From NCBI RefSeq assembly GCF_025961205.1, contig NZ_JAOQNH010000003.1, positions 124,001-188,000 of the forward strand: a DNA stretch of 64,000 nt. Reading direction: 5' to 3'. This DNA comes from Azospirillum fermentarium (GTDB lineage Bacteria > Pseudomonadota > Alphaproteobacteria > Azospirillales > Azospirillaceae). The notes below the pieces were generated by a model. The model saw only the letters and a program-made list of their open reading frames with translations, made no database searches and was not told the DNA's origin. Within the stretch, counting starts at the first letter, position 1. The number at the start of each line of letters is the position of its first letter. Position numbers and translations under genes: made by a program. This document shows positions 11,901-19,086 of this stretch, piece after piece.

Positions 11901-14900
11901 CGTGGGTGAAGGGAACCGTCTCGCCGTTGGCGCGGATCAGCGCGCCCTCGATGATGAATTCCGGGTTCAGCCCGTTGTCGCACACCCGGCGGTGGATGGT
12001 GGCTTCCACCCGGTCGCCGGCGGCCACGTCCACGCCCGGCTCGAACACCGGCATATAGACCGGCAGCCAGCTGTGTTCGTGCTCCAGAATGTCGATCACC
12101 TCGCCCTCGATGGTGTGGAGCTTCAGCCACACGAGGAACCCGTCGAGACGGGATGCCTTGTCGATGGGCAGGGTGATGGTGTGGTCTTCCTCCAGCGTGA
12201 TCGGTTTGCTGTAGTCGAGATCCTCGAAGATGTCGGGGGCCGACAGCAGATGATCGTGGGGGAACTTCTTGATGCAGACGCGCAGGTCGAACGGATAGCC
12301 GATCTGGTCGAAGATCTTTTCCGTGTACGACGCCGGCACCCGGTGGAAGCCGGGGTTGTTCAGGATGGCGTCGGGCAGGCGGGCCGCGGCGATGACGGTG
12401 GTGCTGCGCACCGGGATCATCACCCCGCCCGGACGCAGCAGCCGGTGGGCGTCGTTGATGATGACCGCCGAGCCTTCGCAGCCGCCGATGGGGCCGACGA
12501 TTTCCGACACGCACACGTCCGCCGGCTCGGGCAGGTTCACCTCACCCGCTTCGCCGTGGAAGACGGTGATGCGGTCGGACAGCCCCAGGCTTTCGATGTG
12601 GGCGACGGCCAGTTCGAAGGCGCGGTCGCCCTTTTCGATGGCATAGACCTTGCGCGCCCCGGCCTCCAGCGCCAGCCGGGCCAGGATGGCCTCCTTGCCG
12701 GTGCCGACGTCCACGGCGATCTTGCCCTTCACCGTGCGTTCCAGTGCCGTGCGGTATTTTTCGTTGCGCCGCTCGTCGTTGGCCAGCGCGTAATAGATCA
12801 GGTCGTCGTAGACGTAGTATTCGGCCACCGACGGCCACAGCTCGATCTGTTCGGCGGCGGCGGTTTCCGGCTGGCGGAGCTGGACGAAGGTGGCGGGCGC
12901 CACCGTGCCGAAGGCGTCCACCGGCAGCGGCAGGCCGGCATCCGCCGGGGACAGCAGGCGGGGGGCGGTGAAACAGGCGGTGCGGGTCACCGGCTCCAGC
13001 GGGCCGTCGGTGCGGCGCACCCGCACGCGGGCGTCCGCCTCGTCGATGCCGATCAGCAGCCGGCCCCGGCCCAGACGCACGCCGGCCAGCAGGGTGTTCA
13101 GGCCGCGCGCCGCATCCGCGGTTCCGGCGGCGTCCAGGGCGGCGCCATGAACCGCCACGCCGGCCGCGGCCAGCCGCTGCGCCAGGGCGTCCAGGAACGC
13201 GGCCTCGGCCGCCGCCGCCGGGCTGCCGCCCACCGCATGGGCGGTGGTGGCGAACAGGATGACCGCGGCACCGCGGCCCTGCGCCTGTTCCGCCAGGGTT
13301 TCCACGCGGGCCAGGGCATCGGCGAAGGCGGTGTCGTCCGCCCCGGCGCCGTCCGCCGGCAGGTGGATCACGCCGTCCAGGGCATCGCCCCACGCGGCGG
13401 GAAGGCTGTCGAGGCCGGTGCCGTAGACGCAATCGCCGCCCACGGCCTGCAGCCGCCGCAGGGCCGCGGCCTGCCCGTCGCCGGGGACCGCGTCACGGCC
13501 CAGCAGCAGCACCCGCGCGTGATGGCGGGCCAGCAGAAATTCCGCCAGATCCGGGCCGAACCCGTCCAGGCCGTTGTTCAGCACATAGACGCCGTTGCGG
13601 CGGAACGGGCTGGTCCACCCGGCCTCGTCCGCGCGGGCGGCCACGTCCACGGCGCGCAGGCCGGCAACCCAGCGCTGCCCATCGCGCAGCGCCACGCGGG
13701 CGTCGACGGCGGGCGTCAGCGCCTCGCGCACCAAATCGGCGGGGTCCACCGTGTCCGTCACATCCACATGGCGGACGTCGAGTGCCGGCAGAGTCCGGGC
13801 GATGGTTTCCACCACGCCCGGCAGAACGGCGCGGGCCGGGGCGGCGGTGTCGCCCGCCAGCACGGATTCCGCACCCGTGGACACCACCAGCAGACGGATC
13901 GGACGCTCGGCGGGCAGGCTCCGCGCCAGCGCCAGCAGGGCACGGGCGTCCCGCTCGGCCCGCTCCAGGCTGCCGTCGGCGCCAAGGGCGGACAGGTGCA
14001 GCACCGTGCGCACGCCGTCCAGATCCGGCAGGGACTGGCCCGCGGCGGCGGTCACGGCGGCGATGCCGGCGGCGGCCAGGGCATCGGCCACACGGCGGCC
14101 CACACCCTGCTCATCCAGAACCACCAGACAGGTGCCGTCCGCCGGCTGCGGGGCGTTGACCAGCTCCTTGCGCTGCCACACCGCCTCCAGGAAGCGGTCG
14201 GGCAGGGCGCGTTCGCTGCCGGTCAGGGCATCCACCCGGTCCAGCGTGTCCTGGAAATCGCCGTTCTGGAACCGCGTGGTCAGCCGCTTGTGCTGGATCT
14301 TGCCGATGGCGGTCTTCGGAATCGTGTCCAGATCCACCGGGATCAGATAGTCGGCCTTGATGCCCAGCTGCTTGGTCAGGCGCATCTGGATGGCCCGCAG
14401 CAGCGGGCGCAGCACCGCGTCGGCGGTGAAGGTGGTGTGGAAGAACACCGCCAGCTTCTGGTCGTCGCTGCCCGCCGCGCGCACGGCGCAGGCGGCGCTG
14501 AACGACGGGGTGACGCCGTCCACCTGCTCGACGATGCCTTCGATCTCGCTGTTGTAGAAGTTGGCGCCGTTGATGATGATGCCGGCCCCGGCGCGGCCCG
14601 CCAGGAACATCTCGCCGTCGATGATGAAACCGACGTCGCCGGTTTCGAACCATCCGTCGGCGCGGAAGACGGCGTTGGCCTCGGTGTTGCCGAAATAGCC
14701 GGGCGACACGGCGGCGCCGCTGAACTGGAGATGGCCGGCCACCCCCTGGGGCACCACGCGCTGCTCGTCATCGACGATGCGCATGGTCATGCCGGGGATG
14801 ACGGCGCCGAGGCTGGCGAAGGAAATGGCGGTGTCGTCGTCGGGATCGGCGGCGCGCAGCGTGCCGCCCAGGGATGTGCGGTCGATGTGGTGGAAGGTCA

Positions 14901-16506
14901 GCGACCGCCCGTCCTGCGGGCAGTGATAGGTGACGCCCGACCCCATCTCGGCCATGCCGAACGCGGTGCGTACCACCGACGGCTTCAGCCCGAACGGCGC
15001 CAGCCCGGCCAGGAATTCGCGGGTGGCCGTGCGGGTGATCATCTCGCCCGCGGTCAGCAGCCCCTTGACGCACGACAGATCCCAGTCGCCGGGCCGCTCG
15101 TTCTTCAGCGCCGCACTGACCAGGGAATAGGCGAAGTTGGGCGCCCAGCTGTGGGTGACGCGGTAGCGGTGGATCAGCTCCATCCACTGCAGCGGACGGC
15201 CCAGCACGGTTTCCTTGGGCGCATAGACCAGCGTGCAGCCCAGTGCGATGCAGCGGATGTGCCAGTCGGAAATGCTGCCCACATGGTCGAAGGGCAGCCA
15301 GTTCAGGATCACGTCGTCCGACGCATGGCCGCACAGCAGGTTCACGCCCCGCGCGCGCGCCAGCACGTTGCCGTGGGTCAGCATCACCGCCTTGGGCGCG
15401 CCGGTGCTGCCCGACGACAGGGTGTAGAACGCCACGTCGTCCGGCTGGGCCGCGTGGGTGCCGGTGTCGGGGTCGCCGCCGCGCAGATCCTCGATGGCGG
15501 CCAGACGGGATTCGCCCAGAACCGGGGTCTGGGCGATGGCCTGGGCGCGGCTGGCCGTGGCCAGCACCAGCGGACGGCCCAGCAGATTCCAGATGTGGGT
15601 CAGGTGGTCGAGCGCCCGGCTTTCCACGTCGTACGCCATGGGCACCGACACGATCACCGGCTGGATGCCGCCCAGAACGCAGCCCCAGAACGCCTTCAAG
15701 ATATCGTCGTTGCGGTCGAGCTGCAGCACCACCTTGTCGCCGGCCCCCAGGCCCAGGCGGCGCAGGCCGCCCAGCACCCGGCGGGCGGCGTCGGCCAGCG
15801 TGCCGTAATTGCCCACGTGCTGGGTGCCGTCGGCCTCGATCTGGATGATGGCGGCGTCCTGCGGCGCCCGGCGCAGCAGCTCGGGCAGGGTGCGGGGCGC
15901 GTCCGCGCTCTGCGGCAGCGGCGCGCCCCGGCACAGCGACGGGGCGGCGGGTTCGGCGTCACGCTCCGCGGCGGTGGCGGCGGCAGGGGCTTCCGCCGTG
16001 CGGGAATCGATGGACGACGGCAGCACGCCGCGCAGCAGCCGGTCAACGGCCACGAACCGCCGGGCATCCTCCCGCGGGCCCGGCAGGCAGGCCGCCTGCT
16101 CCACGTCCGGGTGGGCGGCGACGGCGCTTTCCCACGCCGGGATGAGGGTGTCGTCCCACACCGGCAGGTTTTCCAGGGCGGCCCGGTCGGGCGCCCCCCC
16201 GGCGGTCAGCGGCATGTGCAGCACGGGCACGAACGCCGCGATCCGCCCGCCGGCCAGCGCGTGCAGCCGGAGGCGGACCGCGTCGAAGTCACGCGGATCC
16301 TCAACCACGACGTAAGCGGCAAGAACGGTTTCACCCGATGGTTTCCGCCGCTCGAAAACAACGCATTCCTTGACGGACGGATCGTTGAGCAAGTTTCCGG
16401 CGTGGGCGGTCAAATCATCATCGCCCTGCGACGGCACCGCAACCAAATGGTTCTGACCGTCGTTTTTGGCCTGGGAACGGCCGTTGACTTCGAAGGACGG
16501 GTTCAT
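5926..16506 (-). CDS. Hybrid NRPS/PKS megasynthase with AMP-ligase loading and PRMT-like methyltransferase
   Basis: A 3526-residue loading plus first extension module. Approximate domains: 1-200, adenylation C-terminal-subdomain-like remnants; 200-755, AMP-ligase/adenylation domain (SSGSTGAPKAV near 360, ETGDVG, and the A10 Lys in TAIGKIQHKRL); 770-1170, KR-like region with a broken nucleotide motif (NNGLDGFG) and no catalytic Tyr, probably inactive; 1230-1555, SAM methyltransferase resembling protein arginine methyltransferases (VDVGTGKEAIL, SEIVGPIGG); 1600-1670, peptidyl-carrier type (FFELGGHSLLL); 1705-2150, KS (QTACSTGL, EAHGTGT); 2250-2540, AT (GHSLG, HAFHS, malonyl type); 2610-2890, DH (HRIFGEVVVSG); 3130-3340, active-looking KR (LITGGLGALG, NYAAANAYLDA); 3410-3480, ACP (GLDSLMAVQL). 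The final residues (LLTDIDDLLAEDVP) resemble an acidic docking tail. Inferred chemistry: an adenylated starter is loaded, possibly methylated, then extended by one malonate, ketoreduced and dehydrated. The starter substrate cannot be read by eye. The start ATG follows AGGAAAGGA with long spacing. Confidence 0.93.
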   Translation of the reverse strand: MNPSFEVNGRSQAKNDGQNHLVAVPSQGDDDLTAHAGNLLNDPSVKECVVFERRKPSGETVLAAYVVVEDPRDFDAVRLRLHALAGGRIAAFVPVLHMPLTAGGAPDRAALENLPVWDDTLIPAWESAVAAHPDVEQAACLPGPREDARRFVAVDRLLRGVLPSSIDSRTAEAPAAATAAERDAEPAAPSLCRGAPLPQSADAPRTLPELLRRAPQDAAIIQIEADGTQHVGNYGTLADAARRVLGGLRRLGLGAGDKVVLQLDRNDDILKAFWGCVLGGIQPVIVSVPMAYDVESRALDHLTHIWNLLGRPLVLATASRAQAIAQTPVLGESRLAAIEDLRGGDPDTGTHAAQPDDVAFYTLSSGSTGAPKAVMLTHGNVLARARGVNLLCGHASDDVILNWLPFDHVGSISDWHIRCIALGCTLVYAPKETVLGRPLQWMELIHRYRVTHSWAPNFAYSLVSAALKNERPGDWDLSCVKGLLTAGEMITRTATREFLAGLAPFGLKPSVVRTAFGMAEMGSGVTYHCPQDGRSLTFHHIDRTSLGGTLRAADPDDDTAISFASLGAVIPGMTMRIVDDEQRVVPQGVAGHLQFSGAAVSPGYFGNTEANAVFRADGWFETGDVGFIIDGEMFLAGRAGAGIIINGANFYNSEIEGIVEQVDGVTPSFSAACAVRAAGSDDQKLAVFFHTTFTADAVLRPLLRAIQMRLTKQLGIKADYLIPVDLDTIPKTAIGKIQHKRLTTRFQNGDFQDTLDRVDALTGSERALPDRFLEAVWQRKELVNAPQPADGTCLVVLDEQGVGRRVADALAAAGIAAVTAAAGQSLPDLDGVRTVLHLSALGADGSLERAERDARALLALARSLPAERPIRLLVVSTGAESVLAGDTAAPARAVLPGVVETIARTLPALDVRHVDVTDTVDPADLVREALTPAVDARVALRDGQRWVAGLRAVDVAARADEAGWTSPFRRNGVYVLNNGLDGFGPDLAEFLLARHHARVLLLGRDAVPGDGQAAALRRLQAVGGDCVYGTGLDSLPAAWGDALDGVIHLPADGAGADDTAFADALARVETLAEQAQGRGAAVILFATTAHAVGGSPAAAAEAAFLDALAQRLAAAGVAVHGAALDAAGTADAARGLNTLLAGVRLGRGRLLIGIDEADARVRVRRTDGPLEPVTRTACFTAPRLLSPADAGLPLPVDAFGTVAPATFVQLRQPETAAAEQIELWPSVAEYYVYDDLIYYALANDERRNEKYRTALERTVKGKIAVDVGTGKEAILARLALEAGARKVYAIEKGDRAFELAVAHIESLGLSDRITVFHGEAGEVNLPEPADVCVSEIVGPIGGCEGSAVIINDAHRLLRPGGVMIPVRSTTVIAAARLPDAILNNPGFHRVPASYTEKIFDQIGYPFDLRVCIKKFPHDHLLSAPDIFEDLDYSKPITLEEDHTITLPIDKASRLDGFLVWLKLHTIEGEVIDILEHEHSWLPVYMPVFEPGVDVAAGDRVEATIHRRVCDNGLNPEFIIEGALIRANGETVPFTHASMHHAKRFQEHPFYQRLFAGDTYGRLPACRPGTPLQYLPELPITVTGAVDRERLAVLMSGGGRGDGPRQVPASEIELKIAGIWQDVLGVAEVGVDDDFFELGGHSLLLVQAHHRLVAEFGPRLSLPDLFKYPTIRALVQILTDGIEQANPSQRGADRAKARAEAAGSRSSRDIAVIGMACRFPGADTTDAFWENLAAGTESITFFSDDEVIASGIDPSVVRRAGYVKASPILSEIEGFDAEFFGYNAMDAALMDPQQRLLLECGWEALESAGYDPTNYRGEIGVYAGASMNTYLLNNVHPNRGTLDLLDNLDVTTLDSMGGFQLMVANDKDYLPTRLSYKLNLRGPSVNVQTACSTGLVVVHMACQSLLNGEADMFLAACSAVQIPHRAGHLYQDGMIVSPDGHCRAFDAQAKGTVFGSGVGVVVLKRLDDALRDNDHIVAVVKGSSVNNDGGDKVGYMAPSGEGEASAVAEALAVAGIAPETVGFIEAHGTGTEMGDPIEINALTQAFRLHTEEKGFCAIASVKTNVGHLQITSGMAGFIKAALALEHKAIPANLHFDTPNPAIDFENSPFYVPTTLTPWPATGGTPRRAGVNSLGIGGTNAHVILEEAPQPAVIEAGAERPRHILTLSARNETALAQLAGRYAAFLGANPDAALADVCFTANTGRKAFNHRVAVAAGSVAELASALGTVADGGTDADGIVRGQADAQERDRIAFLFTGQGAQYVGMGRELYETQPVFRAHLDRCAAILDPLLGRSLTAILYPAGGASPDVDLDDTLYAQPALFAVEYALAQLWQSWGIVPDAVMGHSLGEYVAACIAGVFSLEDALTLVAARARLMQALPRDGEMMAVFAGLDDIRPLLDPVAGRVAVAAENGPAHTVLSGAADAIATIRAELERRGIGTRTLRTSHAFHSPLMEPMLGDFAQAAARVTYAEPSITLVSNVTGAPATDEVATAAYWCRHIRQPVLFRAGVEALVDAGCDTFVEIGPKPTLLGLASGCVDADAALWLPSLAEHRGNWDQLLDSLARLAVRGPVDWAGFDAPYTRRRLPLPTYPFQRQRYWLDRPAQSGRPAQRRTGSPLLGQRLRLPALGATVYENRFSVTDLPLLGDHRIFGEVVVSGACYLSMLLAAVAKARKSPACVVRDVGFVQPLVIAAGQAVTVQAVLTPEGDRTALRLVSFADDDGDDDPVVSTHVEAVVHTGELPPAAASVQPRHAVWERCAEEIGAERFYRTQAERHIGLGPSYRWIDAIRLGKDEAVCAIRVPAALGGLESRPLHPGLLDAAFGLLLAAAPLADGDTWLPFGIEAVRVHADPDPDHCWAHLVLRPAGGEDRVAADVQVFDRNDRLVLEFIGFEGRRARSRDVLRHLTAGTEGRLYAKDWRPLAPAAAASAPPSRWLLLADNQGVAESLARPLQADGARCVLAFAGTAFAATGDGTYRLNPAQPQDFDRLLRDSLDPGEQYDGVIHLWGLDEPADDAACAGALHLVQALDKAGALGAARVWLVTRGAQAVAGDAEPVRAGQAPLWGLGLTLGLEYPQTRCTCVDLDPAAAQPADDLLSTLRTSDDEGEVAWRRGMRHVARLTGHRTAAGQPVTVRADGGYLITGGLGALGLLTAEWLVNEGARHLVLVGRRPPSADAAAAIARLEQAGATVRTVLADAADAGALATAIGEFGHGAPALRGVIHAAGGIADGMMADQGWERFRSILPAKTAGAWNLHTLTRGLDLDFFALFSSAASLLGNPGQANYAAANAYLDALAHHRRAQGLTAVSINWGPWEQVGIATSDPTIRERLGRQGFTGIQPGDGIALLSRILGGDAVQVGVMDADWATYLAQLPKAQSLFLDLGGSARRAGAGAAADAGSDLIIRLHQGSAEQRRGILDDLVRTTLQRILGIPAAALDGTRPLTDQGLDSLMAVQLRNGLANALQRPLPVTLVFNYPTVGDIAGFLEAQLPGAAGDAAAGSREDQPQDGAAHRAALDLLTDIDDLLAEDVP

Positions 16507-17120
16507 CGAAAGCCAAGATCCTTTCCTGTATAGGCCATAAACAGTGAATCGGAAGAAGACCGATTGCTGTTAAAATAACTTGGCCAGCTTCACCTGCGGC
16601 GCAGGTTATGCAGACAAGTCCGTTTGGTCAAGATCGGGATTCGCGGTGTATTGGATTTATTTTTGTCCGCATGAACGTTGATTACTACATTGTTATCGAA
16701 GGGTAATACACATATATGCAATTTACGATGGATTACGAACGTAACCTGACGAAACTATTGCATGGTGGCATTATCTATAATACTTGGTCGCCTGGTATTA
16801 TTAATGGAGGCTCATATTTCGTCCGTGGTCGGGTCTTGTGATCCATGCGGATAATTACGCGTTGCGCGTATGGCAACGGCCTCTTGCGGTGGTTTGCGTT
16901 TGTATGCGTTGCGGTTTGGTTATGAATTTACGTCGGCCTTTACAGGGATCGATGCAATATGATTATATCGGTTTTAGCAATGATTTGTCCATTCCGATGC
17001 TCTAAAAATTCAGAGGCATGTTAAATATGGTTGCGGACCGGCATTGAATTGAACCGTAGCGATGCTCGCTTGCGGGGATTTTCTTGGATATGGCGGCACA
17101 ATCAATGCGAGGGGACGGCC
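16507..17120. other. AT-rich divergent intergenic region in front of the biosynthetic operon
   Basis: About 614 bp without a convincing gene, visibly richer in A/T than everything around it. It must carry the promoters for the minus-strand megasynthase operon and the plus-strand export set. A perfect 15-nt palindrome lies at 16592-16606. The only small open frame I saw (16716-16841, 41 codons) has a poor ribosome site and no recognisable features. The low GC content suggests either a regulatory zone bound by xenogeneic-silencer-like proteins or a junction left by acquisition of the cluster; both are inferences. Confidence 0.7.
16592..16631 (-). promoter_or_regulatory. Candidate promoter/operator of the megasynthase operon
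   Basis: On the minus strand a TTGACC hexamer (16626-16631) is followed after 17 bp by TAACCT (16603-16608), a plausible -35/-10 pair. The -10 overlaps the palindrome ACCTGCGGCGCAGGT (16592-16606), symmetric except for its central base and placed about 90 bp upstream of the start codon. A repressor bound there would cover the -10. The half-site spacing is too short for a canonical 20-bp lux box, so I do not assign a regulator. Confidence 0.3.
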
Positions 17121-17375
17121 ATGTTGATTGTGGTTTATCTTGTTTTATGCTTGGCGGTCGCCCTTGCCGGGCGGCGTGGGCGTATTGGTTTTATTGGATA
17201 TTTCGTCCTGTCCATCGTTTTTACCCCGCTTGCTATGCTGGTCTTTCTGATCGTCAGCCGGTGGGATCAGAAACGCAAGTCGCGCAAACGTACGGATATA
17301 TGCGATCATTGCGAGCATGAGATTCGGGCCATGTCGGAAAAACGCCATTGTGCCCATTGCGGGCGCCCGATGTGA
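17121..17375 (+). CDS. Small membrane protein with C-terminal zinc ribbon
   Basis: 84 residues. The N-terminal two thirds form two hydrophobic segments (about 2-17 and 21-45) separated by a short basic turn (AGRRGRIG). The C-terminus after SRWDQKRKSRKR holds two CxxC pairs (CDHCEHE and CAHCGRP) that make a typical zinc ribbon on the cytosolic side. The ATG at 17121 has GAGGGG six bases upstream; a longer TTG frame from 17031 exists but lacks a ribosome site. It is the first gene of the plus-strand set and ends 58 bp before the ABC exporter. The sequence shows a membrane anchor plus metal-binding module; the function is unknown, with quality control or regulation of the exporter as possibilities. 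Confidence 0.75.
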   Translation: MLIVVYLVLCLAVALAGRRGRIGFIGYFVLSIVFTPLAMLVFLIVSRWDQKRKSRKRTDICDHCEHEIRAMSEKRHCAHCGRPM

Positions 17376-17433
17376 GAATGCCCGCGCGCCCCGCACGCCC
17401 TGACCCCGTTCACACGATGCCGGGTGCCGTCTG

Positions 17434-19086
17434 ATGGAATTCCTACACCTGCTCCGAAGCGAGGCGGTGCCCAACCTGCGGCGCATCCTCATGATGGCGA
17501 CGGTCGCCGGGCTCAGCAACGCCCTGGTGCTGGCGCTGATCAACGCCGCGGCCAACCTCGACAAGGATGAGCGGGGCAGCATCACCACCCTGGGCCTGCT
17601 GTTCATCATCGTGGTCGGCACCTACACGGTGGCGCAGCGCTTCGTCATGTCCTCCACCGCGCGGGAGGTGGAGCGGATCATCCACCGCATCCGCTGCCGG
17701 CTGATCCGGGAAATCCGCAACTGCGAGCTGGATGGGATGGAGCGGATCGGCCGCACCAGCATCTTCAACGGCCTCAGCAAGGAAATCCAGACCATCGCCC
17801 AGTCGGGCAACATGCTGGGCATGCTGTTCCAGAACGGCGTGCTGCTGGTGTTCGCCACGCTGTACCTCATCCTGGTGTCGCTGCCGGCCTTCGTCCTGAC
17901 GCTGGTCTTCACCGCCGGGGCCACCTCGCTCTATCTGGCGCGCATGGCGCGCATCAACACGGCGATCCACGAGGCGACGCAGGCGGAATACCGGCTGCAC
18001 GACCTGCTGGGCGGTATCCTGGACGGGTTCAAGGAAATCAAGCTGAACGACCGCCGCAGCGCCGAATCGGCCGCCGACGTGATCCAGGCGTCGCTGAACG
18101 CCGCCGACGAACGGACCAAGGCGCAATCGGAATTCGGGCGGACGTTCGTGTTCACGCAGAACGTCTTCTTCCTGCTGCTGGGCACGGTGGTGTTCCTGGT
18201 GCCCATGCTGAGCGACACCCCCAGCGACAGCCTGGTGAAGGCGACGTCGGCGGTTCTGTTCCTGTTCGGGCCGCTGGCCGCGGTGGTGTCGTCGATTCCC
18301 ATCCTGGCCAGCGCCAACGCCGCCGCGGGCGCCATCGCCGAGCTTGAAACGCTGCTGCGCAAGACGGCGGAGAACGGGCGGAAGGTGGGGCGGAGCACGG
18401 ACGCGGCGGCGGAACCGCCCGCGTTCCAGGAAATCGAGCTGCGCGACGTGACCTTCTGCTTCGACGACGGGCAGCGCGAACGCCCGTTCCAGGTCGGTCC
18501 CATCAACCTGACCCTGAAGCCCGGCGAGACCGTGTTCATTTCCGGCGGCAACGGGGCGGGCAAATCCACCTTCATGCGCCTGCTGACCTCGCTCTACTGG
18601 CCGCAGGGGGGGATGATCCTGCTGGACGGGCAGCTCCTGGAACACCACGCGGTGCATAAATACCGCGCTCTGTTTTCCACCGTGTTCAGCGACTATCACC
18701 TGTTCAAGCGGCTCTACGGCATCGACGAGGAGGCCCGCGCCCGGGCGGAGGCGCTGATCGCGGAATTCGAGCTGTCGGACAAGACCTCCCTGACCGGCAA
18801 CGAGCTGTCCACCGTCGATCTGTCGGCGGGCCAGCGCAAGCGGCTGGCGCTGATCGTCGCCATGATGGAACGGCGCCCCATCTGCGTTCTCGACGAATGG
18901 GCCGCCGACCAGGATCCGTATTTCCGGCGCAAGTTCTATGAGGACGTGATCCCGAAGATGAAGGCTGCCGGTACGACGGTCATCTGCGTCACCCATGACG
19001 ACCGCTATTTCGGTCTGGCCGACCGCCGCATCCATCTGGAAGAGGGCCGCATTGTGATGGACAGCAGGGAGACGCCGGATGCTTAG
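17434..19086 (+). CDS. Cyclic-peptide-type ABC exporter (SyrD/PvdE family), fused TMD-NBD
   Basis: A half-transporter with about six membrane segments in residues 15-305, followed by an ATPase domain. Walker A is GGNGAGKST (near 371), the signature is DLSAGQRKR (near 463) and Walker B is ICVLDEWAADQDP (near 484), followed by the switch His in VTHDDRYF. The shape YDL/DEWAADQDPxFRRxFY is characteristic of the SyrD/PvdE family that exports syringomycin, pyoverdine precursors and other lipo- or cyclic peptides from cytoplasm to periplasm. At 550 residues it has the family length. It lies next to and diverges from the hybrid NRPS/PKS operon, so it is the obvious exporter for its product. Its stop overlaps the start of the SPFH gene by 8 bp, implying translational coupling. 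Confidence 0.93.
   Translation: MEFLHLLRSEAVPNLRRILMMATVAGLSNALVLALINAAANLDKDERGSITTLGLLFIIVVGTYTVAQRFVMSSTAREVERIIHRIRCRLIREIRNCELDGMERIGRTSIFNGLSKEIQTIAQSGNMLGMLFQNGVLLVFATLYLILVSLPAFVLTLVFTAGATSLYLARMARINTAIHEATQAEYRLHDLLGGILDGFKEIKLNDRRSAESAADVIQASLNAADERTKAQSEFGRTFVFTQNVFFLLLGTVVFLVPMLSDTPSDSLVKATSAVLFLFGPLAAVVSSIPILASANAAAGAIAELETLLRKTAENGRKVGRSTDAAAEPPAFQEIELRDVTFCFDDGQRERPFQVGPINLTLKPGETVFISGGNGAGKSTFMRLLTSLYWPQGGMILLDGQLLEHHAVHKYRALFSTVFSDYHLFKRLYGIDEEARARAEALIAEFELSDKTSLTGNELSTVDLSAGQRKRLALIVAMMERRPICVLDEWAADQDPYFRRKFYEDVIPKMKAAGTTVICVTHDDRYFGLADRRIHLEEGRIVMDSRETPDA

Noticed and set aside
8302..16533. 2743-codon plus-strand open frame opposite the megasynthase, and similar long frames at 231-4430, 56014-61332 and 28441-32732
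   Set aside because: Composition is Gly/Arg/Gln/His-rich without domains and the frames mirror real genes on the other strand. Such frames arise from high GC at third codon positions.
16592..16606. ACCTGCGGCGCAGGT as a LuxR-type lux box
   Set aside because: Half-sites are too close; lux boxes are about 20 bp with CT-N12-AG spacing. No luxI or luxR gene is in the window.
16716..16841. 41-codon plus-strand ORF in the AT-rich intergenic region
   Set aside because: The ribosome site is weak and distant, there are no motifs and the length is within chance for AT-richer DNA.
17031..17375. TTG start giving a 114-residue version of the zinc-ribbon membrane protein
   Set aside because: No ribosome site, and the extra N-terminus would precede the membrane helix with unlikely sequence; the ATG at 17121 has GAGGGG.
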